A stretch of 64,000 bases of DNA from Bryobacterales bacterium (GCA_016721425.1 JADKID010000005.1:62001-126000), one strand, 5' to 3'; shown: positions 8,994-18,079, counted from the stretch's first letter. Program-made: numbers and translations. Notes: generated from the letters alone by a model not told the origin.

Positions 8994-9620
8994 CGTCAGC
9001 CTCCGCCCGTCCATCCCCGCCACCATCTGCCCGCGCGCCGCCGCCGCAAACGCTCTCAACGCTCCGCCGTCGGCCGAATCTACCATCGGCAGCAACTCGT
9101 CCGGCTCTCCCGCCACTTCCGCGCTGAATTCCACCCGCACATCATCGCCCGCCACCGCCGTCACCCGGATCGGATCCTCGGCATGCGCCACGTTGCGCAG
9201 AAACGACACCACATGGCCGCATACGCTCGCCATCTCCATCGCCGGAGCCGTCACTATCACGTCCTCGCTCATGTGCAGCTCCAGGCTCCGCTGCTCATGC
9301 TGCGCCAGCTCAGCGTCCAGCTTGTTCAATACCGCCGGCAGAGAAACCGGCCCGCACTCCGCACTCTGCATCGAAACCGCCAGCGCCGCATCCTCCAGCA
9401 TCCAATGCGCCTGTTGCACCATGCGCCGCAGCGTCTCGCACTGCCGTTGCAGCTCGGGCTCACCGTCGCCCAACACCATGTCCAGGTAGTACCCGATGCA
9501 CTCAATGCTAGAGAGCGGCTGCCTCAGATCGTGCGCCAGCCGCCGGATCAGGCGGGCTTGCCCTTCCGTATCCGCTGCCTCAGCCTTGGCGCTCTCTGTG
9601 ATGTTCTTCATGGCTCTCAC
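8964..9620 (-). CDS. Histidine-kinase-like protein with degenerate ATPase part
   Basis: 218 residues (an alternative ATG three codons in gives MKNITES). Residues 22-48 hold a HisKA-type H box (RLIRRLAHDLRQPLSSIECIGYYLD) with the phospho-acceptor histidine in HDLRQP. The second half has only an N-box-like relic (SFLRNVAHAEDP) and no G-box glycines, so autokinase activity is doubtful. The layout resembles ChpT-like phosphotransferases, which keep the dimer helices but lose ATP binding. No receiver or sensor domain and no response regulator gene is next to it. The 5' end lies inside the end of the CDF gene (41 bp overlap), so translation is probably coupled. Confidence 0.65.
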   Translation of the reverse strand: MRAMKNITESAKAEAADTEGQARLIRRLAHDLRQPLSSIECIGYYLDMVLGDGEPELQRQCETLRRMVQQAHWMLEDAALAVSMQSAECGPVSLPAVLNKLDAELAQHEQRSLELHMSEDVIVTAPAMEMASVCGHVVSFLRNVAHAEDPIRVTAVAGDDVRVEFSAEVAGEPDELLPMVDSADGGALRAFAAAARGQMVAGMDGRRLTLTFWLPRGE

Positions 9621-10491
9621 TCGCCTCCAGGTGCGTCGTCACTTGCAGCGGCCGTCCGTAGCCGGCAATCAGCCGGTCCTCCACGCGCGTCGCCACCTCG
9701 TGCGCATCACCCAGCGGGCAATCACTGGAGAATAGCAGATGCAACTCCACCAGGATTCGCCCACCGGTCTCCCGGAATCGCAGCTCGTGATACTCGATTC
9801 CTTCACTCGCCGTCAGTTCGTCCAGCAACGCCCGTAGCTTCTGCTCCACCACCGGATCCGCATAGTCCAACAGCCCGCGCGCGCTCTGCCACATCAACTG
9901 CCCGCCCGCCCACAGAATATTCAGCGCCATCACGATCGCACAGATCGGATCAAACTCCTTCCACCCCGTCAGCATCACCAGCACCAGCCCCACAATCACC
10001 CCCAGGCTCGTCCAGCAATCCGTCAACACATGCTTCCCGTTCGCCACCAGGATCAGCGAGTTGTTCTTCCTCCCGGTGCGAATCAGATACCACCCCAGCA
10101 GTCCATTCAATAGCCCTGCCGCCAGCACGATCAACGTGCCCGTGCCCAGGTCCTGCAACTCCAGCCCGTGCATCCACTTGTAGACCGCCGTCACGATGAT
10201 CGCCACCGCAGCCGCCGCGATCAGCGCCCCCTCAAACCCCGCCGAGAAGAAGGTAATCCGCTCAAACCCGTATTGAAAACGCGCACTCGCCGGCCGCACA
10301 CTCAGCCACAGGCTATAGCTCGCGAACGCCACTGCCACCAGGTGAATCACGGATTCCAATGCATCCGAGAAGATCGCCGACGAACCCGTCAAGTACCACG
10401 CGCCGCACTTGCTCAAGAGCATCAGCACGCCGGTCCATAACGATAACCGCATCGCAAACGCCGATACTAGCCCGGATGGGGTCTGAGTCAT
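9580..10491 (-). CDS. Cation diffusion facilitator (CDF) transporter
   Basis: Start placed at MTQTPSGLVSAFAMRLSLW (303 residues, family norm); the longer upstream frame runs into the divergent gene. Six TM segments are visible, with the TM2 motif FSDALESVIHLVAVAF and the TM5 motif HVLTDCWTSLGVIVGL (HxxxD), then a cytoplasmic C-terminal domain ending in a His/Glu-rich tail (ESHEEHHRERQG). TM2 carries E and H where zinc-type CDFs have HxxxD, which points to a different metal preference. It exports divalent metals by proton exchange in the inner membrane. It is divergent from the Gfo/Idh gene with 25 bp between starts. Confidence 0.85.
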   Translation of the reverse strand: MTQTPSGLVSAFAMRLSLWTGVLMLLSKCGAWYLTGSSAIFSDALESVIHLVAVAFASYSLWLSVRPASARFQYGFERITFFSAGFEGALIAAAAVAIIVTAVYKWMHGLELQDLGTGTLIVLAAGLLNGLLGWYLIRTGRKNNSLILVANGKHVLTDCWTSLGVIVGLVLVMLTGWKEFDPICAIVMALNILWAGGQLMWQSARGLLDYADPVVEQKLRALLDELTASEGIEYHELRFRETGGRILVELHLLFSSDCPLGDAHEVATRVEDRLIAGYGRPLQVTTHLEASESHEEHHRERQG

Positions 10492-10516
10492 TCGCACATT
10501 GTAATAGAATCGGCGC

Positions 10517-11644
10517 ATGCAAAAGATCCAGCGCCGCACCGCCCTCGCCGCCACCGCCGGCATCTTGATCGTCAAACCGGAGACCGCCTTCGGATACCAG
10601 GCCAACTCAAAAATCCACGTCGGCGTCATTGGCGCCGGCAACCGCGGCGCCTACGATGCCGACTTCTTTTCCAAGGACCCTCGCGCCGAGGTGGCCGCCC
10701 TCTGCGATCTCTACCCCGATCAGCTCGATAAGGCCAAAACCAAGGTTCCTGCCATCTCCAGCGCCAAAACCTACAAGGACTACACCGAGCTCCTCGCCCA
10801 CCCTGGCCTCGACGCCGTGCAGATCACCACGCCCGTCTATCTCCACCCCGAGCACTTCACCGCCGCCGTCAAGGCCGGCAAACACATCTACTGCGAAAAG
10901 CCCGCCGGTGCCAGCGTCGCCGGTGTCAAAATGACCCTCGCCGCCGCGAAGGCGGCCAACCCCAAGCAGGTCATCTTCTTCGGTTTCCAGCAGCGTTGGA
11001 GCCCCGAATACCAGGCCGCCGAGAAGATCCTCCGCACCGGCCAGATCGGCGAACTCGTGCTCATGCGCTCCGAATGGATGGTCGGCGGCATTCGCCCCGG
11101 CGCCCGCCCTCAGATCACGCCGGAGATGGAGAAACGCGCCTGGTACCCCTATCGCGAAAAGTCCGGCGACTTCATCGTCGAGCAGGATTGCCACGGCGTC
11201 GATGTCCTCAACTGGTTTGCCCAGGCCCGCCCCGTCAGCGCCATCGGTGGCGGCGGCAAGGGCAGGCGCAAGGTCGGTAACAACCTCGATCACGTCAACG
11301 TCACCTACACCTATCCCAACGGCCTCTGCGGCTATCTCCACGGCACACAGCTCATCACCGGCTGGGGCGAAGTGCGCGAACAGTTCTTCGGCGAGACCGG
11401 CGCGCTCACCACGCACCGCAGGTATTACGAGTGGCATCGCGAGGGCCGCAACCCTGAGCGTGTCGCATCAAAACGCGAGATCACCATTGACGCCATCGAG
11501 CAGTTCCTCGCCCATATTCTGGAGGGCAAGCAGAAGAACATGGCGTTCGACGCCTGCGACTCCACCTTAACCTCCCTGCTGGGCCGCCTCGCTGTCGACA
11601 CCAAACGCGTCGTCACCTGGGACGAACTGATGGCCTCCGAATAG
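10517..11644 (+). CDS. Exported Gfo/Idh/MocA family oxidoreductase
   Basis: 375 residues. The N-terminus (MQKIQRRTALAATAGILIV) is a Tat-like signal. The Rossmann motif VGVIGAGNRGAYDADFF starts the NAD(P) domain, HIYCEKPAG is the conserved catalytic-lysine motif, and the C-terminal half is the alpha/beta substrate domain (EWMVGGIRP, VEQDCHGVDVLNWF). It probably oxidises or rearranges a sugar or inositol in the periplasm; the substrate cannot be read. A single gene between a divergent CDF gene and a convergent methyltransferase. Confidence 0.87.
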   Translation: MQKIQRRTALAATAGILIVKPETAFGYQANSKIHVGVIGAGNRGAYDADFFSKDPRAEVAALCDLYPDQLDKAKTKVPAISSAKTYKDYTELLAHPGLDAVQITTPVYLHPEHFTAAVKAGKHIYCEKPAGASVAGVKMTLAAAKAANPKQVIFFGFQQRWSPEYQAAEKILRTGQIGELVLMRSEWMVGGIRPGARPQITPEMEKRAWYPYREKSGDFIVEQDCHGVDVLNWFAQARPVSAIGGGGKGRRKVGNNLDHVNVTYTYPNGLCGYLHGTQLITGWGEVREQFFGETGALTTHRRYYEWHREGRNPERVASKREITIDAIEQFLAHILEGKQKNMAFDACDSTLTSLLGRLAVDTKRVVTWDELMASE

Positions 11645-11652
11645 CCGCGCGC

Positions 11653-12249
11653 CTAGCGCTTCGTACTGATCGACAGCCCCTGAATCGACTCCGGCAGGAA
11701 CACCGTCTTCACTGCCGGATCGTTCTGGATCTTCGCCAGAAACTCCGCCATCGGCCCGGCCGCATTCTTCGTATTGTGCGCCAGGATCACTCCGCCGCTC
11801 CGCACCTTGGGCAGCACCAGCCCGTAGTACTTCAGATAGTCGGGCTTCCACGCATCGATAAATACGATGTCCAGCGGCCCGTCGATCTTCATCACCTCGA
11901 ACAACGCGTTGCACAGCCGCGTGTCCACGATATCGCTCACGCCCAGCGTCTCAAACGTCCGCTTGGCCTCCGCCTGCCGGTCCGGATCAATCTCCAGCGT
12001 GATCAGCCGCCCGCCCGTCTTCTTCAGCGCCATCGCGAACCATCCGCTCGAATAGCCAATGGACGTCCCGATCTCCAGCACCCGCTTCGCCTTCAGCTCC
12101 TGCGTGATTCGATAAAAGTACTCGCCGTCCACCGGATCGATGCTCATCCCGCGGCGCGAGTCCTTGCGCATCGCTTCCAGATGCGCCCGCGCGCCCGCCT
12201 CCGTGTACGGCGCCGCAAACAGAGCGAGCAAAACCACCAGTGCTGTCAT
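11653..12249 (-). CDS. O-methyltransferase-like protein with N-terminal signal segment
   Basis: 198 residues. The class I SAM fold is clear: motif I (RVLEIGTSIGYSSGWFAMAL), motif II acidic LITLEIDPDR, IDGPLDIVFIDAWK and GGVILAHNT, matching the COMT-like O-methyltransferase group including the metal-binding D/N positions. The N-terminus is unusual: MTALVVLLALFAAPYTEAG looks like a cleavable signal peptide or membrane anchor, although SAM is cytoplasmic. A cytoplasm-facing anchor is the simplest reading. It follows the MoeZ-like gene by 18 bp and may be the last gene of that operon. Confidence 0.78.
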   Translation of the reverse strand: MTALVVLLALFAAPYTEAGARAHLEAMRKDSRRGMSIDPVDGEYFYRITQELKAKRVLEIGTSIGYSSGWFAMALKKTGGRLITLEIDPDRQAEAKRTFETLGVSDIVDTRLCNALFEVMKIDGPLDIVFIDAWKPDYLKYYGLVLPKVRSGGVILAHNTKNAAGPMAEFLAKIQNDPAVKTVFLPESIQGLSISTKR

Positions 12250-12267
12250 CAGAAAGGACCGGTCTGA

Positions 12268-13386
12268 TTATACCTTCCAGGCGTCGATGCCGCCCTTCAC
12301 GTTCAGCACGTTCCCGAATCCCTTTTCCCGCAGCAGCGTGCAGGCCTTCGCGCTGCGCATACCAGCCTTGCAGTGCACCACAATCAGCTTGCTCCCGTCG
12401 ATCGTGCCAAGCTGCGCCGGCAGCGTCCCCAGCGGGATCAGCCGTGCCTGCGGAATGTTGCGCGCCTGGTGCTCGTGCGGCTCGCGCACGTCGATCAGAA
12501 TGAAGTCGTCCCCGCGCGCGATCATCGCGTTCACGTCCTCCGGCAGAATCTCGCCGGACTCCAGCGGGGCATTGGTCTTGGGCATACCGCAAAACTCCTG
12601 ATAATCGATCAGCTTCGTAATCGTGCGGTTGTCCCCGCACACCGGGCACTCCGCATTGCGCCGCAGCTTCAACTCGCGGAATCGCATATTCAGAGCGTCG
12701 TACAACAACAGCCGCCCCTTCAGCGTCTCACCCACGCCCAGCAGCAACTTCACCACCTCGGTCGCCTGGATCAATCCGATCACGCCCGGCAGCACACCCA
12801 GCACGCCGCCCTCCGCACAACTCGGCACCAGCCCCGGAGGCGGCGGCTCCGGATACAGGCAGCGGTAGCACGGCCCGTCCTCATGCGCGAATACCGAGGC
12901 TTGCCCGTCAAACCGGAAAATCGAGCCATACGCGTTCGGCTTGCCCAGCATCACGCACGCGTCATTCACCAGATACCGCGTCGGGAAGTTGTCCGTCCCA
13001 TCCGCCACCACGTCGTAGTCCGCGATGATCCCCAGCGCGTTCTCGCTCGTCAGCGCGCCCTCGTGCCGCACCACCCGCACGTTCGGATTCAGCTCGCGGA
13101 TCGAATCCTCGGCCGAGTCCAGTTTCTTGCGCCCGATGTCGCTCGTCCCGTGTATCACCTGCCGCTGCAGGTTCGAACTGTCCACCGTGTCAAAGTCCAC
13201 CAGCCCGATCGTGCCCACCCCCGCCGCCGCCAGATACAGCGCCAGCGGCGCGCCCAGCCCGCCCGTGCCCACCAGCAGCACCTTGGAGTCCTTCAGCTTC
13301 AGCTGCCCTTCCAGACCCACTTCCGGCAGGATCAGATGACGCGAGTAGCGCTGCAGCTCCTCATTCGTCAGCGTGCCAGTGCTCAT
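12268..13386 (-). CDS. moeZ: MoeZ/MoeB-type adenylyltransferase-sulfurtransferase
   Basis: 372 residues: an E1-like adenylation domain (GTGGLG at 40-45, ARRH-type helix region, GLVDFDTVDSSNLQRQ, DGTDNFPTRYLVNDAC) with CxxC zinc pairs (CYRC, CPVC), then a C-terminal rhodanese domain whose active-site loop is VHCKAGMRS (Cys339). Such proteins adenylate the C-terminal glycine of a ubiquitin-like sulfur carrier and convert it to a thiocarboxylate in the cytoplasm. It overlaps the carrier gene by ATGA, and a JAMM protease gene lies just upstream: the M. tuberculosis-type CysO/Mec/MoeZ set. A role in molybdopterin or thiamin synthesis is the alternative, but no moa or thi genes are near. Confidence 0.9.
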   Translation of the reverse strand: MSTGTLTNEELQRYSRHLILPEVGLEGQLKLKDSKVLLVGTGGLGAPLALYLAAAGVGTIGLVDFDTVDSSNLQRQVIHGTSDIGRKKLDSAEDSIRELNPNVRVVRHEGALTSENALGIIADYDVVADGTDNFPTRYLVNDACVMLGKPNAYGSIFRFDGQASVFAHEDGPCYRCLYPEPPPPGLVPSCAEGGVLGVLPGVIGLIQATEVVKLLLGVGETLKGRLLLYDALNMRFRELKLRRNAECPVCGDNRTITKLIDYQEFCGMPKTNAPLESGEILPEDVNAMIARGDDFILIDVREPHEHQARNIPQARLIPLGTLPAQLGTIDGSKLIVVHCKAGMRSAKACTLLREKGFGNVLNVKGGIDAWKV

Positions 13387-13661
13387 CGCGCGCCCCCGGC
13401 AATCGAGGGCACCAGTGTCACCACATCTCCGTCCGCCGCCGCCGTGGCCTCTTTGTCCAGGAAACGGATGTCCTCGTCGTTGTGGTACACGTTCACAAAA
13501 CTGCGGATCTTTCCCTCGTCGGTGAAGATCTGCGTGCGCAGCTCCGGATGCATCTCCGCCAGGTTCTTCAGCGCTTCGCCAACTGTTGCGCCCGCAACGG
13601 CAACCTCGGCAGCGTTGCCGGTGAACTTGCGCAGCGGGGAGGGGATCAGAATTTTGGGCAT
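13383..13661 (-). CDS. Ubiquitin-like sulfur carrier (CysO/MoaD/ThiS family)
   Basis: 92 residues with the beta-grasp pattern (PSPLRKFTGNAAEVAVAGATVGEALKNL, then DGDVVTLVPSIAGG). The chain ends in GGAR, so the reactive glycine pair (89-90) is capped by two residues. In this family an exposed GG is needed for adenylation, so removal of AR, plausibly by the neighbouring JAMM protease, would activate it. NVYHNDEDIRFLDKEAT resembles the CysO subgroup. It overlaps the JAMM gene by 16 bp and the MoeZ-like gene by 4 bp. Confidence 0.88.
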   Translation of the reverse strand: MPKILIPSPLRKFTGNAAEVAVAGATVGEALKNLAEMHPELRTQIFTDEGKIRSFVNVYHNDEDIRFLDKEATAAADGDVVTLVPSIAGGAR

Positions 13662-14074
13662 TTCAACTCTTCAGAAGTGGATTCGGTCTGGTCGTCATTG
13701 GCCCGGAACGCCTTGGCGTCGCACACGGCGCCGTTGCGCACGCTCAGCACAACATTGGAATACCAGGGCCAGGAGTACTTGAGGTCCGTGGCCGAAAAAT
13801 AGGCGTCGCAATCGGGGTGCGAATGGAAAAACCCGATCACCTCCACGCCCAGCCGCCGCGCCTCGCGCTGCGCCTCAAACTGGTCTTTGGGATCGAGCTC
13901 GAAATGATCCGCCTGCTCGCCTTCATACGCGTTGCGGCACACAACGGCTCGCACCACCGAACGCTCATCGTTCGAGGATACAGAGCCGAGCAAAATCCCG
14001 CAGCACTCTCGCGGATAACACGCTGCAGCATGGTCGGCCATCACGGCCCAGGGGTCAGAGGATATGGAAAGCAC
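13646..14074 (-). CDS. JAMM/M67 metallopeptidase (Mec-like)
   Basis: I place the start at a GTG (base 14074), which lets residues 1-30 (LSISSDPWAVMADHAAACYP, then RECCGILLG) line up with other M67 proteins; an ATG at 14041 is the alternative. The zinc site is complete: Glu23 in RECCG, HSHP at 84-87, then SATD ending at Asp97, the JAMM ExnHxHxxxxxxxSxxD pattern. 142 residues is the usual Mec length. Mec releases cysteine from CysO-Cys in mycobacteria, and here it could also trim the GGAR tail of the carrier encoded next to it. Cytoplasmic. Confidence 0.88.
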   Translation of the reverse strand: MLSISSDPWAVMADHAAACYPRECCGILLGSVSSNDERSVVRAVVCRNAYEGEQADHFELDPKDQFEAQREARRLGVEVIGFFHSHPDCDAYFSATDLKYSWPWYSNVVLSVRNGAVCDAKAFRANDDQTESTSEELKCPKF

Positions 14075-14100
14075 CAGGTAATTCGAGAATAGCGAACCAC

Positions 14101-15531
14101 TCACTCGCGGGGCAACAGCCGCAGCAGCGAGAGGTTCACCGAGAGCTGACGCCCCTCGCCCGCCTTCTGGTTGGGCTCCGGGAAAACCGGCGACGCCAGG
14201 ATCTCCACCGTGTACTCCTCCGCCTCCGGCAGCGGCGTCTCCAGAATGAAAAGACCCGGCCGGTCCAGTTTCCACTCCCCGGCGTCCTGACCATTGGCTC
14301 GCAACTGCACCTTCGCCTCGCCCTTTTCAAAACACTGCGCCGGGGCATAGCCCTGCACCCGCAGCAACGGCAGGCCCGGCCGCATCTTTACCAGCCGCAC
14401 CGCCGCCCGTGCGCCAATCCAGCGGTACTTACTCCCAAAGTCGCCTTCCACTTCGTGGAAGCCCGAAATCAGCCCCGCCTCGTGTCCGTCCTTTGAGAAA
14501 TCCAACGTGTCGGCCCGCGGCCCCGGATACAGTTCCGCCCGCAGCGTCGAGCTCAACAGATTGAAAACGCCCGCCTCATACGCCGCCTCATAAGGACACG
14601 CCGGACAGCGCAGCGGACCCTCATCAGCCATCGGCAACGCCGCGCCACAATCCGGACACGCCAGCGCCGCCGCCGTACCTAGCCCCGGCGGCAGCTCCCC
14701 CGCCTTCCGGCAAAACGCCGCCAGCGTCGCGCCCAGCCAATCCGCCATGCGCGCTTCCGCATTGCCCGGCCCCAGCCGCGCCAGCGATTTCACAATCTGG
14801 TTGGCCCAGCCGCGCTGCCGCGGAAACGTAATGAACCGCGTCTCCTCAAAGTAGGCGTGCAGCAGATGCGACCACTCCCGCAGTCCAAACCGATGGTTCT
14901 GCCGGATTCCGAACGACTCTTCCTGATCCGCCCCAATCACATCCATCGCTACGAAATCCAGCAGCCCGCTCTCGTAAAACCACTTCTCCACCGGCTTCAT
15001 GCGGTCCGGATACGGCGCGCGGTGCAGCCGCAGCGTCAGTTGCCGCCGCACCGGCTCCTCCGCGAAATAGAACACGCCGCCCGGAGCCAGCACACGATGC
15101 ACTTCCCGCACCACGCTCTCCACATCCAGAAACTGCGACAGCGTCTGAAACGACATCACAAACGCCAGCGAATTGTCGCGGTACGGCAGATGTGTGGCGT
15201 CTCCGGCCGTCAGCACCACCCCGCGATCCATGTGCCACGCCTCGCGCAGAAACTGACCGTGGCGCAGCGCGTCCGCCGATAGATCCAGCGCAAACCCATC
15301 CGCCTGAAAGTCGTTGGCCAGCAGATAGGACGTGTGCCCCGCGTTGGCGCCCACCTCCAGGAATGGCGTCAGCGACCCGATGAAATCGAGATTCGTACGC
15401 AGGATCGATCCGCGCCGCATATTCTCGTCCGCATAGGCGGCCAGTGCCCGCTCGGGTTCACCGAGTGAAGCAAAGTTGTGGAAGTCCACCTGGGCGCGTT
15501 TAACTGCCAGCGACTGGGCGGGATCGCTCAT
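14101..15531 (-). CDS. SAM-dependent methyltransferase with zinc ribbon and C-terminal beta domain
   Basis: 476 residues from MSDPAQSLAV. A class I methyltransferase domain (PFLEVGANAGHTSYLLANDF, GDATHLPYRDNSLAFVMSFQTL, HRVLAPGGVFYFAEEP) is followed near residue 300 by a Cys4 zinc ribbon (CPDCG then CPAC) and a C-terminal strand-rich domain of about 130 residues with no family I recognise. The order (methyltransferase first, ribbon after) is the reverse of RlmA-type proteins. First of the JAMM/CysO/MoeZ run but separated by 26 bp, so functional linkage is uncertain; substrate unknown. Confidence 0.75.
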   Translation of the reverse strand: MSDPAQSLAVKRAQVDFHNFASLGEPERALAAYADENMRRGSILRTNLDFIGSLTPFLEVGANAGHTSYLLANDFQADGFALDLSADALRHGQFLREAWHMDRGVVLTAGDATHLPYRDNSLAFVMSFQTLSQFLDVESVVREVHRVLAPGGVFYFAEEPVRRQLTLRLHRAPYPDRMKPVEKWFYESGLLDFVAMDVIGADQEESFGIRQNHRFGLREWSHLLHAYFEETRFITFPRQRGWANQIVKSLARLGPGNAEARMADWLGATLAAFCRKAGELPPGLGTAAALACPDCGAALPMADEGPLRCPACPYEAAYEAGVFNLLSSTLRAELYPGPRADTLDFSKDGHEAGLISGFHEVEGDFGSKYRWIGARAAVRLVKMRPGLPLLRVQGYAPAQCFEKGEAKVQLRANGQDAGEWKLDRPGLFILETPLPEAEEYTVEILASPVFPEPNQKAGEGRQLSVNLSLLRLLPRE

Positions 15532-15568
15532 GGAACTCTTGTTTGTACCGCAGCCGGGCCGCCCCTGT

Positions 15569-17242
15569 CTATTGCTGGAGGTCCAGCGTCTGCACGGCCG
15601 GTGCCTGTCCATCCTGGAACAACAGCGACGGATCCTCGCGCCACAGCTCGGCGCGCCGCACCAGCAGCCATACGAATAGCGCCGCCAGCGTGGCGCAGGC
15701 GACTGTGAAGGCCAATGGATACGTCAGCAGCATCGCTTCGATCCTCACCGTCACTGATGAGTAGGCGATGAACGCCAGAAGCCACAGCGTCAGAGCAAAC
15801 GTGATATTCCATTTCGCAGCCCCGAAGGTGCAGGTGAACGGGATCTTCTGGAAGCCCAGGCACAGCGCCTCCGCCAGAACCAGCGCCAGCAGCAGGCAGT
15901 ACACGGTGTGCATCACAGCCGGGTGCGTCGGCAGAAGAGTGAAGTTCATCGCGGTGACTATCGCCGCGATCGGCACGAGCGGCAGACGGTGGAACGCGAT
16001 CGGCTCGCGCGGCGCGGCCAGCCGGAATGCCCAATGCGCCGGCAGTTCAGCCGGAATCTCATAGAGAAACCGGAAGCCGGTCAGGAGGAAGAAACTCACC
16101 GTGAGCGGCGCCGAGAGCATCTGCGCGCTGCCGACTTTGCCCGATATCACCAGGCCGATGCCGTCGCTGATTAACAGTGCTGCCGCGAAGGAGAGAAACA
16201 CGCCAAACAGCAGGCGGTGCGCGCGGCTGCGCGCAAAGACCTTCATCATGAAGACCAGAATCGCCAGCCGCTCCGGGCGCCGCTGCAACGACCCGGCCAC
16301 GCGCTCCACGACGGTCCATAGCCGGGCGCCCAGTGTCGAGCCTCGCTCGAGCACCTCCGGGATGCGCCGGAAGTGGCGCGCATAACTGAGGCCGTAGGTG
16401 ACGACTGCAAGCCCCGCAGCCCAACCCAATGCACGGATGGCAGTCCCAGCCAGTGCCTGATATACGCCGTCGGCCTTACCCACAAGCACCTCGTAGAGCC
16501 CCAGAAACCAGAACGGCGGCAGCCAGTCCGCGGCATCGGACAGCCGCAGCGTGCCGACGTGGCCACCGAGTGTCGGCGAGACGATCAGAAGCGTGAGAAG
16601 CGCGGTGAGCAATACAAACTGCAAGGCCGCCGATACGCGCCGAAAGCCGGCCAGCCCCAGGATGATTTGCGCGGACCCCTGGATGGCGATCAGCGCCAGG
16701 CAGGCAAACAGCGACGTCGCCGTCGCCGCCACAAAATGCGCGGCGATGTACCGGCCCAAATAGGCAAAGGTCCCCGTGTTTCCCAGTACTACGGCCGGGT
16801 AGAGAATTGTGCCGGCGGAGTTCACTGCCAGCGCGAAAAGCAGAATGAACATCCCCAGGGCGGATGCCTTCGCAATCAGAATGGTGGACAGTCGGATTGG
16901 CAACGGCACCAGAATCGCGTGATCGGCACGGTTCGGCAGCAGGAACTCCCACTTCAACAACGCCGCCAATGCCGGAATGACCAGCGCCAGCGTCAGGAAG
17001 ACGAGCTTATCGGCGTGCGTGGCGCCGTCTCGATCCACCATCCGGTGCGCATTGATGAACGCGATTAGCGTTGAGTATTTCGCAAACAGAAAGATCGGCA
17101 ACAACAGCCCAGGCACGGCGGCCAGCGCCAGAAGCCCGCTGATGCCCGAGCGCAACTCCCCCTGAGGACTCAACAATTCGTTCTCGAAAAACTGCGCCAG
17201 AAAATGGCGGTACAGGACGCCAACCAGCCCCGGCGGTTTCAT
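15569..17242 (-). CDS. ABC transporter permease, large polytopic
   Basis: 557 residues with about 12-14 hydrophobic segments and short loops (for example LLALAAVPGLLLPIFLFA, LTLALVIPALAALLKWEF). It overlaps the ABC ATPase gene by ATGA, so it is the membrane partner. Size and repeated TM pairs fit ABC-2-like exporters of the type seen in VWA-rich acidobacterial genomes rather than importers; no binding protein is nearby. Exported substrate unknown. Confidence 0.75.
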   Translation of the reverse strand: MKPPGLVGVLYRHFLAQFFENELLSPQGELRSGISGLLALAAVPGLLLPIFLFAKYSTLIAFINAHRMVDRDGATHADKLVFLTLALVIPALAALLKWEFLLPNRADHAILVPLPIRLSTILIAKASALGMFILLFALAVNSAGTILYPAVVLGNTGTFAYLGRYIAAHFVAATATSLFACLALIAIQGSAQIILGLAGFRRVSAALQFVLLTALLTLLIVSPTLGGHVGTLRLSDAADWLPPFWFLGLYEVLVGKADGVYQALAGTAIRALGWAAGLAVVTYGLSYARHFRRIPEVLERGSTLGARLWTVVERVAGSLQRRPERLAILVFMMKVFARSRAHRLLFGVFLSFAAALLISDGIGLVISGKVGSAQMLSAPLTVSFFLLTGFRFLYEIPAELPAHWAFRLAAPREPIAFHRLPLVPIAAIVTAMNFTLLPTHPAVMHTVYCLLLALVLAEALCLGFQKIPFTCTFGAAKWNITFALTLWLLAFIAYSSVTVRIEAMLLTYPLAFTVACATLAALFVWLLVRRAELWREDPSLLFQDGQAPAVQTLDLQQ

Positions 17243-18003
17243 CCGCGAATCACCTGGAGGATCCCCGCGGCCACTTGCGCCGAATCCCGCTGATCCACCA
17301 GTTGGCTGAAGATCTGCTCCAGCGATGGCAGTGTCATCAGGCTGCGCAGTTCCTCCACGCTGCCGTCCGCCGCCACCTTCCCCTTGTGCAGGATGATGAC
17401 GCGCGTAGCCACTTTCTCCACCACTTCCAGCACATGCGACGAATAGAGAATCATCTTGCCGGCAGCCGCCAGGTCTTTCAGCAGCGCTTTCAATACCTGC
17501 GAGGCGCTGACATCGAGTCCGGAGAACGGCTCATCCAGAATCACCAGATCCGGATCATGCAGCAGCGCTGCTGCCAGCAAGACCTTTTGCCGCATCCCCT
17601 TGGAGTACGTGGCAATGGCCGAGAACCGCGCCGTGGAAAGGCCCAGCAGCGCCAGCAGATCGTCGATCTTCTGATCCAGCGCCGGCTGCGCCAGCCCGCG
17701 CAAACGGCCCGTCAGTTGGAGATACTCCCGCCCCGACAGAAACGAATAGAGCTGCGGCTCCTCCGGCACGTATCCAAGCCGCAGTTTGTACGCAACCGGG
17801 TCCTTTGCCAGCGCCTGCCCGTCCAGTAGGATTTCCCCGCGAGTCGGTTGTAGAAGTCCCGTGAGCATCTTCACCGTGGTGCTCTTCCCACTTCCGTTGG
17901 GCCCCAGGTAGCCGAGAATCTCCCCCGGCGCGATCGTGAAGGACACGCTCTCCACGGCAGGGATCCCCGCATAAATCTTCGTCAGATGCACGGCTTCCAG
18001 CAT
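17239..18003 (-). CDS. ABC transporter ATP-binding protein
   Basis: 254 residues with all ABC motifs: Walker A GPNGSGKST, Q-loop region YVPEEPQLY, signature YSKGMRQKV, Walker B LVILDEPFSGLD and switch histidine SSHVLE. The YSKGMRQK signature and short length are typical of ABC-2/CcmA-type export ATPases. It is the first gene of the pair with the permease and divergent from the YdjC-like gene; the 76 bp between starts must hold both promoters. Confidence 0.93.
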   Translation of the reverse strand: MLEAVHLTKIYAGIPAVESVSFTIAPGEILGYLGPNGSGKSTTVKMLTGLLQPTRGEILLDGQALAKDPVAYKLRLGYVPEEPQLYSFLSGREYLQLTGRLRGLAQPALDQKIDDLLALLGLSTARFSAIATYSKGMRQKVLLAAALLHDPDLVILDEPFSGLDVSASQVLKALLKDLAAAGKMILYSSHVLEVVEKVATRVIILHKGKVAADGSVEELRSLMTLPSLEQIFSQLVDQRDSAQVAAGILQVIRG

Positions 18004-18079
18004 GTGTCAGTTTAGACGCCGGAGCGCTGGATTTGACTCAACATGGCGTGGACCTGCATTTCGGGGAATAATGGTGGGG

